This document shows positions 17,825 through 27,129 of a DNA stretch of 64,000 nucleotides, piece by piece. Origin of the DNA: Marinilactibacillus psychrotolerans (GTDB lineage Bacteria > Bacillota > Bacilli > Lactobacillales > Carnobacteriaceae_A). The first letter of the stretch is position 1. Each line of letters begins with the position of its first letter. The notes under the pieces were generated by a model that ran no database searches, had not been told where the DNA came from, and was given only the letters and a program-made list of their open reading frames with translations. The stretch lies in NCBI RefSeq assembly GCF_900101525.1, contig NZ_FMZD01000003.1, forward strand, positions 62,001 through 126,000, read 5' to 3'. Both the position numbers and the translations under genes were made by a program.

Positions 17825-18964
17825 TTAGGGTTTAAGAACAACTTTTATGTTATTGTCTTCTTTTTTATCAAAAATATCATAACCCTTAGCAGCCTCTTCT
17901 AGTGGCATTGTATGCGTAATAATATCAGTAGGATCAAAATCATTATTTCTGATTTTCTCATATAGTTTCGGCATTAAATGGGGTACAGAGGCTTGGCCGG
18001 TTTTTAAAGTTACATTTCTTGCAAAAATATGGTTGATTGGAAAAGTCGTTGCAGGAGTTAAGTAAACACCGGTTAACATAATTGTTCCAAATTTTTTAAC
18101 GGCTGCACTTGCCATCTCTATAGGTCTCGTTGTCCCTTTTTGAGGAGAAATTAGATTTGTCACTTTTTCAATTTTTCGTTCTTTTCCATCCATACCCACG
18201 CAATCGATAACAACATCTGCGCCACCATGTGTCATGTCCAAGAGCGCCATACCTGGAATATCTACTTCTTCAAAATTCAATGTTTCAATTCCAATGTTTT
18301 TTGCTGAATACTCTAAGCGATGCTTAACACTATCTACAGCAATCACTCGTTTTGCGCCTTTCATTTTAGCAAACCTTTGAGCAAATAATCCAACAGGTCC
18401 TGAGCCAAGTACAATGACCGTATCCCCAGGCTTAACACCTGCATGTTCTACACTCCACCAAGCTGTTGGAACGATATCAGATAAGAATAAGACTTTTTCA
18501 TCAGGAAGCTCATTATCAGGAACTTTAAAAACAGAATGATCAGCATGTGCAACCCGCATAAATTCTGCTTGTCCACCAGGGTAATCTCCATTTAATTTTC
18601 CGAAACCAAATAAGCCACCATAATCCACTTCCGGATTTTTATTTGACTCATCACACTGACTTTCCATATCATTTTTACAGAATTCACAATGCCCGCAACT
18701 TACATTAAAAGAAACAACTACTCTATCTCCGACTTTAAGATGCTTTACGTCAGGCCCGACTTCTTCAACAATCCCCATTGGTTCATGCCCTACCACATAA
18801 TCGTCATTTAATACTAGATTCCCATTGTGATACAAATGTAAGTCAGAACCACAAATAGCAGTGGAAGTAACTTTAATAATAGCATCCGTAGGTTCCTCGA
18901 TAATAGGATCTGGAACGGTTGTTACTTGCATCTTCTCTTTTCCTTGAAATGTTACTGCTCTCAT
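17825..18964 (-). CDS. Zinc-dependent alcohol dehydrogenase family protein
   Basis: 379 residues of the medium-chain dehydrogenase family. Catalytic zinc ligands are visible in CGSDLHLY and GHEPMGIVEE, the structural zinc cluster in CGHCEFCKNDMESQC, and the NAD-binding glycine motif in VLGSGPVGLFAQ. The extended lobe resembles the glutathione-independent formaldehyde dehydrogenase subgroup, so aldehyde or alcohol oxidation-reduction with NAD(P) is likely; the substrate is unknown. AAGGGG eight bases before this ATG decides against the longer reading to 19009. Single gene with terminators on both sides. Confidence 0.9.
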   Translation of the reverse strand: MRAVTFQGKEKMQVTTVPDPIIEEPTDAIIKVTSTAICGSDLHLYHNGNLVLNDDYVVGHEPMGIVEEVGPDVKHLKVGDRVVVSFNVSCGHCEFCKNDMESQCDESNKNPEVDYGGLFGFGKLNGDYPGGQAEFMRVAHADHSVFKVPDNELPDEKVLFLSDIVPTAWWSVEHAGVKPGDTVIVLGSGPVGLFAQRFAKMKGAKRVIAVDSVKHRLEYSAKNIGIETLNFEEVDIPGMALLDMTHGGADVVIDCVGMDGKERKIEKVTNLISPQKGTTRPIEMASAAVKKFGTIMLTGVYLTPATTFPINHIFARNVTLKTGQASVPHLMPKLYEKIRNNDFDPTDIITHTMPLEEAAKGYDIFDKKEDNNIKVVLKP

Positions 18965-19051
18965 TTTATTTACCCCTTTCATATGCTTTCTACAAAACAA
19001 ATTTAGCACGATTCAAATGGAATAGGAAATAAAATGCTTGTATTTGTTAAA

Positions 19052-19084
19052 AAAGTCTCTTAAGAATTTATCTTAAGAGACTTT
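19052..19084 (-). terminator. Terminator of the ECF S-component gene
   Basis: AAAGTCTCTTAAGA and TCTTAAGAGACTTT form a perfect 14-bp stem with a 5-base loop, followed by a T-run on the minus strand. Confidence 0.92.
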
Positions 19085-19093
19085 AAAAAAAGC

Positions 19094-19690
19094 TTAATGT
19101 TTGATTTTTTTAAGAGGTGTAGTGATTAACGGTGCAACAACAGCAGCCACAACGGCTTCTGCAACACCACTTGTTCCAACTATAACTAGAAGAACTCCTG
19201 CCAAGTTACTTAAATCGACCTCTATAGCCTGAGCATATCTGTCACCGTAAAAGATGTAAATAAAGAACAGTACTAACACTGTATTTGTGAAGGAACCGAT
19301 TACGGCAGATACTGACATAGAGATTTTCTCTTTATCAGGCCAGAATTTTTTAAAAAACTGATAACTCCATCCTGTCATTAACCCAATTAGGATACGAGGC
19401 AATAAAGCTATAATAGGATTAGTCCATAGCCACCAATCAAGAGGCGTTGCTGGTACAGTGTAAGCTCTAACCATTCGGGTAATACCCCAAACAGCGCCTA
19501 TGATCATTCCGTCTTTTGTTCCCAAAGTCAGTGTTGCCACAATCACAGTAATATGAATGATGGTTGGATTAAGTGGTGGTATTGGGATGTTGCCTAAAAA
19601 AGGAACAAAGTTTTGTATTAATATAATGGCTGTTAATATTCCTAAAATTGCTAAACGATAAGGATTAGATTTTTTTCTACCTAAAGACAT
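19094..19690 (-). CDS. ECF transporter S component, substrate unassigned
   Basis: 198 residues with about six membrane segments. The start LAILGILTAIILIQNFVPFLG carries the small-residue face used to contact the EcfT scaffold. IPIPPLNPTIIHITVIVATL, the following LGTKDG loop and TNPIIALLPRILIG resemble Lactobacillales pantothenate/folate-class S components. S components bind a vitamin or metal and borrow the shared EcfAA'T module, which is not in this window. A MarR gene lies 30 bases upstream in the same direction, suggesting that the regulator controls uptake. Vitamin identity is uncertain; pantothenate is only a guess. Confidence 0.85.
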   Translation of the reverse strand: MSLGRKKSNPYRLAILGILTAIILIQNFVPFLGNIPIPPLNPTIIHITVIVATLTLGTKDGMIIGAVWGITRMVRAYTVPATPLDWWLWTNPIIALLPRILIGLMTGWSYQFFKKFWPDKEKISMSVSAVIGSFTNTVLVLFFIYIFYGDRYAQAIEVDLSNLAGVLLVIVGTSGVAEAVVAAVVAPLITTPLKKIKH

Positions 19691-19720
19691 ATAATTCCTC
19701 TTTTCTCAATATGAAAATTA

Positions 19721-20170
19721 TTATAATGATTGAATCCCAGAAAGTCCGTTTGTTAAACTTCTATTTAATCTACCTATTAATACTGAAAGTAATTGTTTTT
19801 CTTCTTCGGTCCATCCAGCTAGTATATCTGAAAATGTTTTTTGGGCAGCTGTGTTATATTTTTGAAATTTTGATTTAGCATTTTCTGATAAAGTAAAATA
19901 AGCATAACGTTTGTCAGCGCCAGTCGTCTTAACAACTAAACCGTTTCTTACTAATGTATTCATCTGTCTGCTAATGGTCGATTTATCTAATTGACTCTGT
20001 TCAGTAATAGATTTTAGAGTAGCTTGTTCTTCACCTAAAATTTCAATTAGATTCAAAGCAGAAGCAGATAAATTATAATCTTGAAGAAGATTTTGGGTCA
20101 TGACTTTATAGAGTGACTGCAAGTCTGCTAGTTTAAGTAAAATTTCATTTGTGTCAACTGATTGTGGCAT
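19721..20170 (-). CDS. MarR-family transcriptional regulator
   Basis: 149 residues with the winged helix of the MarR family (residues about 50-110: LKSITEQSQLDKSTISRQMNTLVRNG then the wing RYAYFTLSE). Flanking helices make the dimer. No cysteines are present, so thiol sensing is not expected. It precedes the ECF S component by 30 bases and probably shares its promoter, which overlaps a possible operator, suggesting autoregulation (inference). Confidence 0.92.
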   Translation of the reverse strand: MPQSVDTNEILLKLADLQSLYKVMTQNLLQDYNLSASALNLIEILGEEQATLKSITEQSQLDKSTISRQMNTLVRNGLVVKTTGADKRYAYFTLSENAKSKFQKYNTAAQKTFSDILAGWTEEEKQLLSVLIGRLNRSLTNGLSGIQSL

Positions 20171-20210
20171 GTCATCGCTCGCTTTCTAAAATAATTTCAT
20201 AACGAAAATA

Positions 20211-20225
20211 ACTATTTGTATTAGT
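20211..20225. promoter_or_regulatory. Candidate MarR operator
   Basis: ACTATTTGTATTAGT has matching ends ACTA/TAGT with partial inner symmetry. It lies just downstream of the marR -10 box. The match to a MarR site is by form only. Confidence 0.3.
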
Positions 20226-20227
20226 CA

Positions 20228-20256
20228 ACTATACCATTGTTTAACAAATTGGGCAA
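20228..20256 (-). promoter_or_regulatory. Promoter of the MarR-ECF operon
   Basis: On the minus strand TTGCCC, a 17-base spacer and TATAGT lie about 60 bases before the MarR start. Confidence 0.7.
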
Positions 20257-20296
20257 CGCTTTTTATGTCCCTCGGATGGTACTATATTCGCAAAAA

Positions 20297-20305
20297 TGCT
20301 ATAAT
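20297..20305 (+). promoter_or_regulatory. Extended -10 promoter of rqcH
   Basis: TGCTATAAT is an extended -10 box 34 bases before the rqcH ATG. The -35 region is weak, as usual for extended -10 promoters. Confidence 0.65.
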
Positions 20306-20338
20306 ATTAAGGAGTCTCATTTGAAAGGAGACAGAAAA

Positions 20339-22039
20339 ATGTCATTTGATGGATTATTTACACATGCAATGATAACAGAATTGAAAGAAACACTCGTAGG
20401 TGGACGAGTCACTAAGATTCAGCAGCCTTACGATAACGAAATTATCTTTAAAATTCGTTCTAATAGGAAAAATGTACAACTATTATTATCTGCTCATCCT
20501 CAATATGCGCGTATGCAGATAACCGAAATTCCTTTTGAAAATCCAACTTCTCCACCACAATTTTGTATGGTAATGAGAAAATATCTGGATGGAGCAATTT
20601 TAGAGGATATCAAACAACTGGAAAATGATCGCGTGGTTGAATTTTCATTTAATAGTCGTAATGAATTGGGAGATATAGAAAATCTTGTACTGATTGTTGA
20701 GATTATGGGTAGACACAGTAATATTTTACTGGTTAAAAAGCAAGAAGAAAAAATCCTTGAAACAATCCGGCACATCTCATCAAGCCAAAATACCTACCGT
20801 ACTTTAGTTCCGGGTGCCCAATATAGACAAGCACCAACCCAAGATAAGCACGACCCTTTCCACTTTGATAAACCATTACCAGTATCGTCATTGTCAACTA
20901 ATGAAAAAGTGAAATGGATACAGCAAACTTTCCAAGGCTTTGGTAAAGATTCTGCAGAAGAATTAGCGTATCAAATAGAAACACATCCGGACGATGCGCC
21001 TGCCCTAGTTTTCCAGAAATTTATGGAGCCCTATAAAAAGCAAAATTTAACGCCTACTTTGACAAAAGTCAAAAATAAAGAATATTTTACAGCTGTTAAA
21101 TATGATTCACTTGTGGGAGAACAAATCAAATTTAAAACGCTTAGTGCTTGTGCAGATCGTTTCTATGGGAATAAATCTGAGCGAGATCGAGTTCAACAAC
21201 AAGCCAATGATCTATTTGGTTTAGTAAAAAATGAAACGGAACGAAATGAGAAAAAATTGATTAAGCTTGAAAAAGAATGGAAACAAACTCAAAAAGCAGA
21301 TCAATATCGTATTAAGGGAGAAGTTTTGACTGCTTACCTTCATGAGATTGAACAAGGTATGAAGTCTATTACTTTGGATAATTTTTATGAAGAGAATGAA
21401 ACAATTGTAATTGAGCTAGATCCTAGAAAATCACCTTCTAAGAATGCTCAAGCATATTTTTCTCGTTATCAAAAATTGAAAAATGCTATCAAGCATCTTG
21501 AAGGTCAGATAAATAGTACAAAAGCAGAAATTCATTATCTTGAGTCAGTGATGACTCAGATGGAAGTAGCTTCTCCCAGAGATATTGAAGAGATCAGAGA
21601 AGAGTTACAAGCCGGCGGATATATAAAGAAAAAACGCAAGCCACAAAAAGGTAAAAAACGTCAGTCATCAAAGGCGGATCAATATCTATCTTCAGATGGC
21701 ACTTTGATATTGGTAGGAAAAAATAACCTGCAAAATGATGAATTAACTATGAAAACTGCCCGTAAAACTGATTGGTGGCTTCATACCAAAGATATTCCAG
21801 GATCACATGTGATTATAAGGAGCGATCATCCTTCTGAACAAACATTGGAAGAAGCTGCAGCAATTGCTGCCTACTTCAGTAAGTATCGATTATCAGCTTC
21901 AGTACCTGTTGATGCTGTTCAAGTTAAACACATCCGAAAACCCAATGGAGCTAAACCTGGTTTTGTTATTTATGAAGGTCAAACAACTTACTACGTAACA
22001 CCAAAAGAAGAATTAATAAACAACTTAAAAAAAGAGTAA
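20339..22039 (+). CDS. rqcH: Ribosome quality control factor RqcH (NEMF/FbpA family)
   Basis: 566 residues. NFACT-N domain (1-150, MSFDGLFTHAMITEL start), a middle coiled coil (about 300-450), and the NFACT-R domain (DWWLHTKDIPGSHVII, about 480-500) typical of RqcH. RqcH binds 50S subunits with stalled peptidyl-tRNA and adds C-terminal alanine tails that mark the chain for proteolysis. The family was first described as fibronectin-binding protein FbpA. AAAGGAG seven bases upstream fixes the ATG; the upstream 34-codon extension overlaps the promoter. Single gene with its own terminator. Confidence 0.95.
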   Translation: MSFDGLFTHAMITELKETLVGGRVTKIQQPYDNEIIFKIRSNRKNVQLLLSAHPQYARMQITEIPFENPTSPPQFCMVMRKYLDGAILEDIKQLENDRVVEFSFNSRNELGDIENLVLIVEIMGRHSNILLVKKQEEKILETIRHISSSQNTYRTLVPGAQYRQAPTQDKHDPFHFDKPLPVSSLSTNEKVKWIQQTFQGFGKDSAEELAYQIETHPDDAPALVFQKFMEPYKKQNLTPTLTKVKNKEYFTAVKYDSLVGEQIKFKTLSACADRFYGNKSERDRVQQQANDLFGLVKNETERNEKKLIKLEKEWKQTQKADQYRIKGEVLTAYLHEIEQGMKSITLDNFYEENETIVIELDPRKSPSKNAQAYFSRYQKLKNAIKHLEGQINSTKAEIHYLESVMTQMEVASPRDIEEIREELQAGGYIKKKRKPQKGKKRQSSKADQYLSSDGTLILVGKNNLQNDELTMKTARKTDWWLHTKDIPGSHVIIRSDHPSEQTLEEAAAIAAYFSKYRLSASVPVDAVQVKHIRKPNGAKPGFVIYEGQTTYYVTPKEELINNLKKE

Positions 22040-22048
22040 CCCTAATAT

Positions 22049-22115
22049 AAAGCATGCCTATTTTAACTTATTACTTTTACAGTACATAAGTTGAATATAG
22101 GCATGCTTTTTTATT
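22049..22115. terminator. Terminator between rqcH and pyrR
   Basis: AAAGCATGCCTAT pairs with ATAGGCATGCTTT, and TAACTTA with TAAGTT inside, followed by TTTTTTATTTT on the plus strand. It ends rqcH and can also serve converging pyrR. Confidence 0.9.
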
Positions 22116-23601
<1,486 letters not shown>

Positions 23602-23602
<1 letters not shown>

Positions 23603-24078
23603 TACTTATCAACTGCTTTCTTTTGTTTGTAAAGTTTAACTTCATCAATAATCAAATAGATAATCATAAGAGCGACTCCTATTGTTAATGCTGAGTCGGC
23701 AACGTTAAAAATTGGAAATTGAATAAACTCTAATTTGAACATGTCTACTACAAACTGGTGGAACAATCTGTCAATTAAATTACCCACTGCACCTGCCAGC
23801 AAGAGTGATAATGCTGTAGAAAACAGCTTACTTTGACGTCCATGAGTATGCAGGTAATATATAATCACACCAATAACAATTAATGTAACAATATAAAAAA
23901 ACCACATTTGTCCTTCTAAAATACTCCAAGCTGCACCAGTATTTTGATAGTAAGTGAGTGATAATACATCCGGAACGACTTCAACGGTTTTCTGTAACGG
24001 TATATTTTGAACGGTTAGGTATTTCACCAGCTGATCAATACAGATAAAAATCGCTGCAATAATATAATAAATAATCAT
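23602..24078 (-). CDS. lspA: Lipoprotein signal peptidase II
   Basis: 158 residues, four membrane helices. Conserved segments NTGAAWSIL, GAVGNLIDRLF (first catalytic Asp) and FNVADSALTIG (second catalytic Asp) are present. It removes signal peptides from prolipoproteins such as the three lipoproteins found in this window. First gene of lspA-rluD-pyrR. Confidence 0.97.
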
Positions 24079-24234
24079 GTTGGCCTCTTTTCTTAAATAA
24101 TATACCTTTTAATTGTACCTTATTTTCATAGTGAAAAACATACTTATAAACATTTTCATTTTATAATACATTTAAATCATATGAGTAGTTTTATTAAATT
24201 ATTATTCTTTTCCTTTTTAACTACTGTATATTTT

Positions 24235-24243
24235 TGTTATACT
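24235..24243 (+). promoter_or_regulatory. Extended -10 promoter of the exported-protein trio
   Basis: TGTTATACT gives an extended -10 box 63 bases before the lipoprotein ATG. No good -35 box is seen. The rest of the 228-base gap from lspA is AT-rich without other signals. Confidence 0.55.
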
Positions 24244-24306
24244 CTTTTGGTAACACTATTATAAATGAATAAAATTGTATTATTTTATTTAAAGGAGATC
24301 TTTGAA

Positions 24307-24951
24307 ATGATAAAGAAAAAATATGTTTTAGCGAGCCTTGGTCTCTCGACGTTTCTATTAGCAAGCTGTGATGGAGAAAACATAAAGGAGATGCAGTCAT
24401 CAGTCAGTGAAATTGATCAAATTCATGATGACATTATCACAGAATTAAATGCACTAACTGATGAAGAGGCGGAGCTGCAAACTTCATTTGATGAAACACT
24501 TAAATCTGATGAAGAGCTAAGTACATTTGCAGATGGTTCTGCTCCTGTTTTTGAAAACATCGAATCAAGAAGAGAACACTTGGAATCCATAAAGAATTTA
24601 GATAAACAATTTGAAGAACAGGAAGAAACTTTAGCTTCTTATGAAGGTGAAAGTTTATCAGGTGAAGAACTAGATGGATTAAATAGTATAATTGACGAAT
24701 TTTCATCACAGCTTCAAGAGTTTACCAAAGAGTACGATGCTTCCCTTACCTCACAAAAGGATTATTTTACGTCTATTGCTGGTGAAAAAGCAACGTATGA
24801 TACTTTCTCTGAAGGTATTAGTACAGTAAATGAGCAACAGTCAGCCATGCAAGAGGACCTAGTTACTTTAGATGAAACATTAGTTTCTTTAGATACTCAA
24901 ATTACAGAAGCACAAGAAATGATTGAAACAGCACTTAATGAAAACGAATAA
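24307..24951 (+). CDS. YkyA-like cell-wall-binding lipoprotein
   Basis: 214 residues. A type II signal peptide ends in the lipobox LLASC (Cys at residue about 20), so it is anchored to the outer membrane face of the cytoplasmic membrane. The mature part is acidic, rich in Glu, Asp, Gln and Ser, and entirely heptad-like, matching the YkyA/YkyA-like putative cell-wall binding lipoprotein family. AAAGGAG fixes the ATG; a 14-codon upstream extension is rejected. First of three plus-strand genes for exported proteins. Confidence 0.8.
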   Translation: MIKKKYVLASLGLSTFLLASCDGENIKEMQSSVSEIDQIHDDIITELNALTDEEAELQTSFDETLKSDEELSTFADGSAPVFENIESRREHLESIKNLDKQFEEQEETLASYEGESLSGEELDGLNSIIDEFSSQLQEFTKEYDASLTSQKDYFTSIAGEKATYDTFSEGISTVNEQQSAMQEDLVTLDETLVSLDTQITEAQEMIETALNENE

Positions 24952-24963
24952 GGAGAATAATTC

Positions 24964-25848
24964 ATGAAAAAAACAAAATATGCTTTTTTGTTCACTTCTG
25001 TCCTACTCTTAACTGCTTGTGGAAGTAATGAAGATACAGATACTTCAGAAAACGAACAAGCAGCTGTGGATTCGGAAACTAAAGAAAATGAACCCGAAAC
25101 AGAAAAGAACGAAACAAACCCTGAATCAAAAGAAGAAATATCGGAAGAAGAGCCTGAAGTTTCTGAGGAAGAAGAAAAAGTTGAATTCCAATATCAGGTC
25201 AATACTGATAACTATGCGTACATTAAACCAATTGAAGATACAGATGCAAACAAACAAGTCGCATTACTTACATATGACGACGCCCCAGATAAGCACGCTC
25301 TTGAGATCGCCGAATCACTAGTTGATCTCGATGCAAGAGCCATTTTCTTTGTCAATGGAATGTACTTAGAAGATGATGAAGGAAAAGAAACAATCAAAAA
25401 GATTCATGACATGGGATTTGAAATCGGCAATCATAGCCAAACACACGCTAGTCTCCCTGATATCAGCCAAGAAGAACAATATGACGAAATAGTCAAAACT
25501 AGCGATTTAGTTGAAGAAGCTACTGGGGAAAGACCTCGCTTTTTCAGAGCACCTTTTGGTTCAAATACTGACTACTCAACTGAGCTAGCTCACGAGCAAG
25601 GCATGGAGTTAATGAATTGGACTTATGGTTATGACTGGAACGCAGAATATCAAGATGCTGAGGCACTTACTGATATCATGTTAAATACTGAATTGTTAGT
25701 CCCCGGTTCTAATTTATTAATGCATGACCGCGAATGGACAATGGAAGCCACCCCGAATATCGTAAAAGGCCTACGAGAGAAAGATTATGAAATTATAGAC
25801 CCTGCCCTTATCAAATCAGTAGATAATGAAAGTGAGGATTCACAATAA
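24964..25848 (+). CDS. Polysaccharide deacetylase lipoprotein (NodB domain)
   Basis: 294 residues. Signal peptide with lipobox LLTAC (Cys about 19), then a long Glu-rich linker (about 22-75), then a NodB/CE4 domain. Motif 1 is TYDDAP in place of the common TFDDGP but keeps both aspartates; motif 2 is HSQTH; motif 3 RAPFG; and LLMHD supplies the late histidine. The enzyme is likely active on peptidoglycan GlcNAc/MurNAc or another wall glycan, outside the cell. It lies 12 bases after the lipoprotein gene and overlaps the next by one base. Confidence 0.9.
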   Translation: MKKTKYAFLFTSVLLLTACGSNEDTDTSENEQAAVDSETKENEPETEKNETNPESKEEISEEEPEVSEEEEKVEFQYQVNTDNYAYIKPIEDTDANKQVALLTYDDAPDKHALEIAESLVDLDARAIFFVNGMYLEDDEGKETIKKIHDMGFEIGNHSQTHASLPDISQEEQYDEIVKTSDLVEEATGERPRFFRAPFGSNTDYSTELAHEQGMELMNWTYGYDWNAEYQDAEALTDIMLNTELLVPGSNLLMHDREWTMEATPNIVKGLREKDYEIIDPALIKSVDNESEDSQ

Positions 25849-27074
25849 TGAATTGGAAAAAGAAAATTACTTTAGGAGCTGCTACCTTAATTGCTTTAGT
25901 CTCCTTATCGACTCCAGTACTAGCAGATGAAAATGCTAAACAAACTGAAGACGCTTCAACTAAATTTTTAACACTTTCAAAAGAACCAATTTTATCTATT
26001 CCTGAAGAATTCCCAAGCCAATTTAAATATGATAGTGGCGTTGATATTGCTTATCCAGAAGATGGAGTTAAAGGAATATTTGTAACAGGTTATTCTGCGG
26101 GCGGCTCAAAATTGGATAGTTTAGTAAAAATGGTAAATGAAACAGAACTGAATTCAATGGTTGTCGATGTAAAAGACGATCATGGCAATATGATGATGCC
26201 GCTTGATTCAGATAATGAATTGATCAATTCATCTACTCAGGATGTAGTAGATCCTGAAAAGTTCATGAATACGATGCAAGAAAATGATATCTACCCTATT
26301 GCACGAATTGTTGTATTCAAAGATACTAAACTGGCAACTGACCGTCCTGACCTGTCTTTTACAAAAGACGGTGAAGTATGGAAAAACGGACGCAAGGAAA
26401 GTTTTGTTAATCCATATGAAAAAGAAGTTTGGGACTACAATGTAGAAGTTGCAAGACAAGCTGCAAAACTCGGATTTAAAGATATCCAGTTTGACTATGT
26501 TCGTTTTCCAGAAGGCTTTGAAAACAGGGATGAAGAATTAAATTACTCTCGTGGAGAGTATGCAGACAGTGATTTGAACAATACAAAACAACGTGTCGAA
26601 GCAGTAACGGACTTTGTTGCCTATGCGAAACAAGAATTGCAAGCTTATGATGTTGATGTTTCAGTCGATATATTTGGTTATGCTGCTACGCTTGAAGAAA
26701 CACCAGGAATTGGACAAAACTTTTCTCGTATCTCAGAAAATGTAGATGTAATATCCTCCATGATTTATCCAAGCCACTGGGGAGTCGGATCTTTAGGCAT
26801 TGATCGACCTGACTTGGAGCCATACAGTGTTGTTGACAAATATATGGAACATGAAAATGCTATCTTTGAACAACTTGGTGAGAAAGCTCCAGTATCCAGA
26901 CCCTGGTTGCAGGATTTCACTGCTTCTTATCTAGGTTCTGGCTATTACAAACAATATGGCGCTGAAGAAGTTCAAGAACAAATTCGTGCATTAAATGAAC
27001 ATGGAGTAAATGAATTTCTGTTGTGGAATGCCGGAAATGTATATTCTGAAGGTGCTCAATACAGTTTTGATTAA
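25848..27074 (+). CDS. Exported putative glycoside hydrolase (DUF4015)
   Basis: 408 residues. A Sec signal peptide with likely cleavage after VLADE-type AxA near residue 26 is followed by a TIM-barrel-like DUF4015/COG1306 domain: GIFVTGYSAGG, VVDVKDDHGNM, PIARIVVFKD and FDYVRFPEG are the conserved barrel segments. Members are annotated as putative glycoside hydrolases without proven substrate. It starts within the deacetylase stop (TAATG), so the two are coupled, pointing to a shared wall or exopolysaccharide substrate (inference). Confidence 0.85.
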   Translation: MNWKKKITLGAATLIALVSLSTPVLADENAKQTEDASTKFLTLSKEPILSIPEEFPSQFKYDSGVDIAYPEDGVKGIFVTGYSAGGSKLDSLVKMVNETELNSMVVDVKDDHGNMMMPLDSDNELINSSTQDVVDPEKFMNTMQENDIYPIARIVVFKDTKLATDRPDLSFTKDGEVWKNGRKESFVNPYEKEVWDYNVEVARQAAKLGFKDIQFDYVRFPEGFENRDEELNYSRGEYADSDLNNTKQRVEAVTDFVAYAKQELQAYDVDVSVDIFGYAATLEETPGIGQNFSRISENVDVISSMIYPSHWGVGSLGIDRPDLEPYSVVDKYMEHENAIFEQLGEKAPVSRPWLQDFTASYLGSGYYKQYGAEEVQEQIRALNEHGVNEFLLWNAGNVYSEGAQYSFD

Positions 27075-27084
27075 GTAGAAAATT

Positions 27085-27129
27085 AAAAGGCAGAGCTTAA
27101 GAAGATTAATATCTTAAGCTTTGCCTTTT
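27085..27129. terminator. Bidirectional terminator between the exported trio and addA
   Basis: AAAAGGCAGAGCTTAAGA and TCTTAAGCTTTGCCTTTT form an 18-bp stem with one G-U pair, followed by T residues on the plus strand and A/T-rich sequence on the other. It directly abuts the addA stop. Confidence 0.9.

Noticed and set aside
24500-24709. Antisense reading frame within the YkyA-like lipoprotein gene
   Set aside because: A shadow of the coding frame: no ribosome binding site, no family features.
25019-25321. Plus-strand reading frame rich in Lys and Asn inside the deacetylase gene
   Set aside because: It overlaps a gene with clear NodB motifs in another frame and shows only the skewed composition of an out-of-frame Glu-rich linker.
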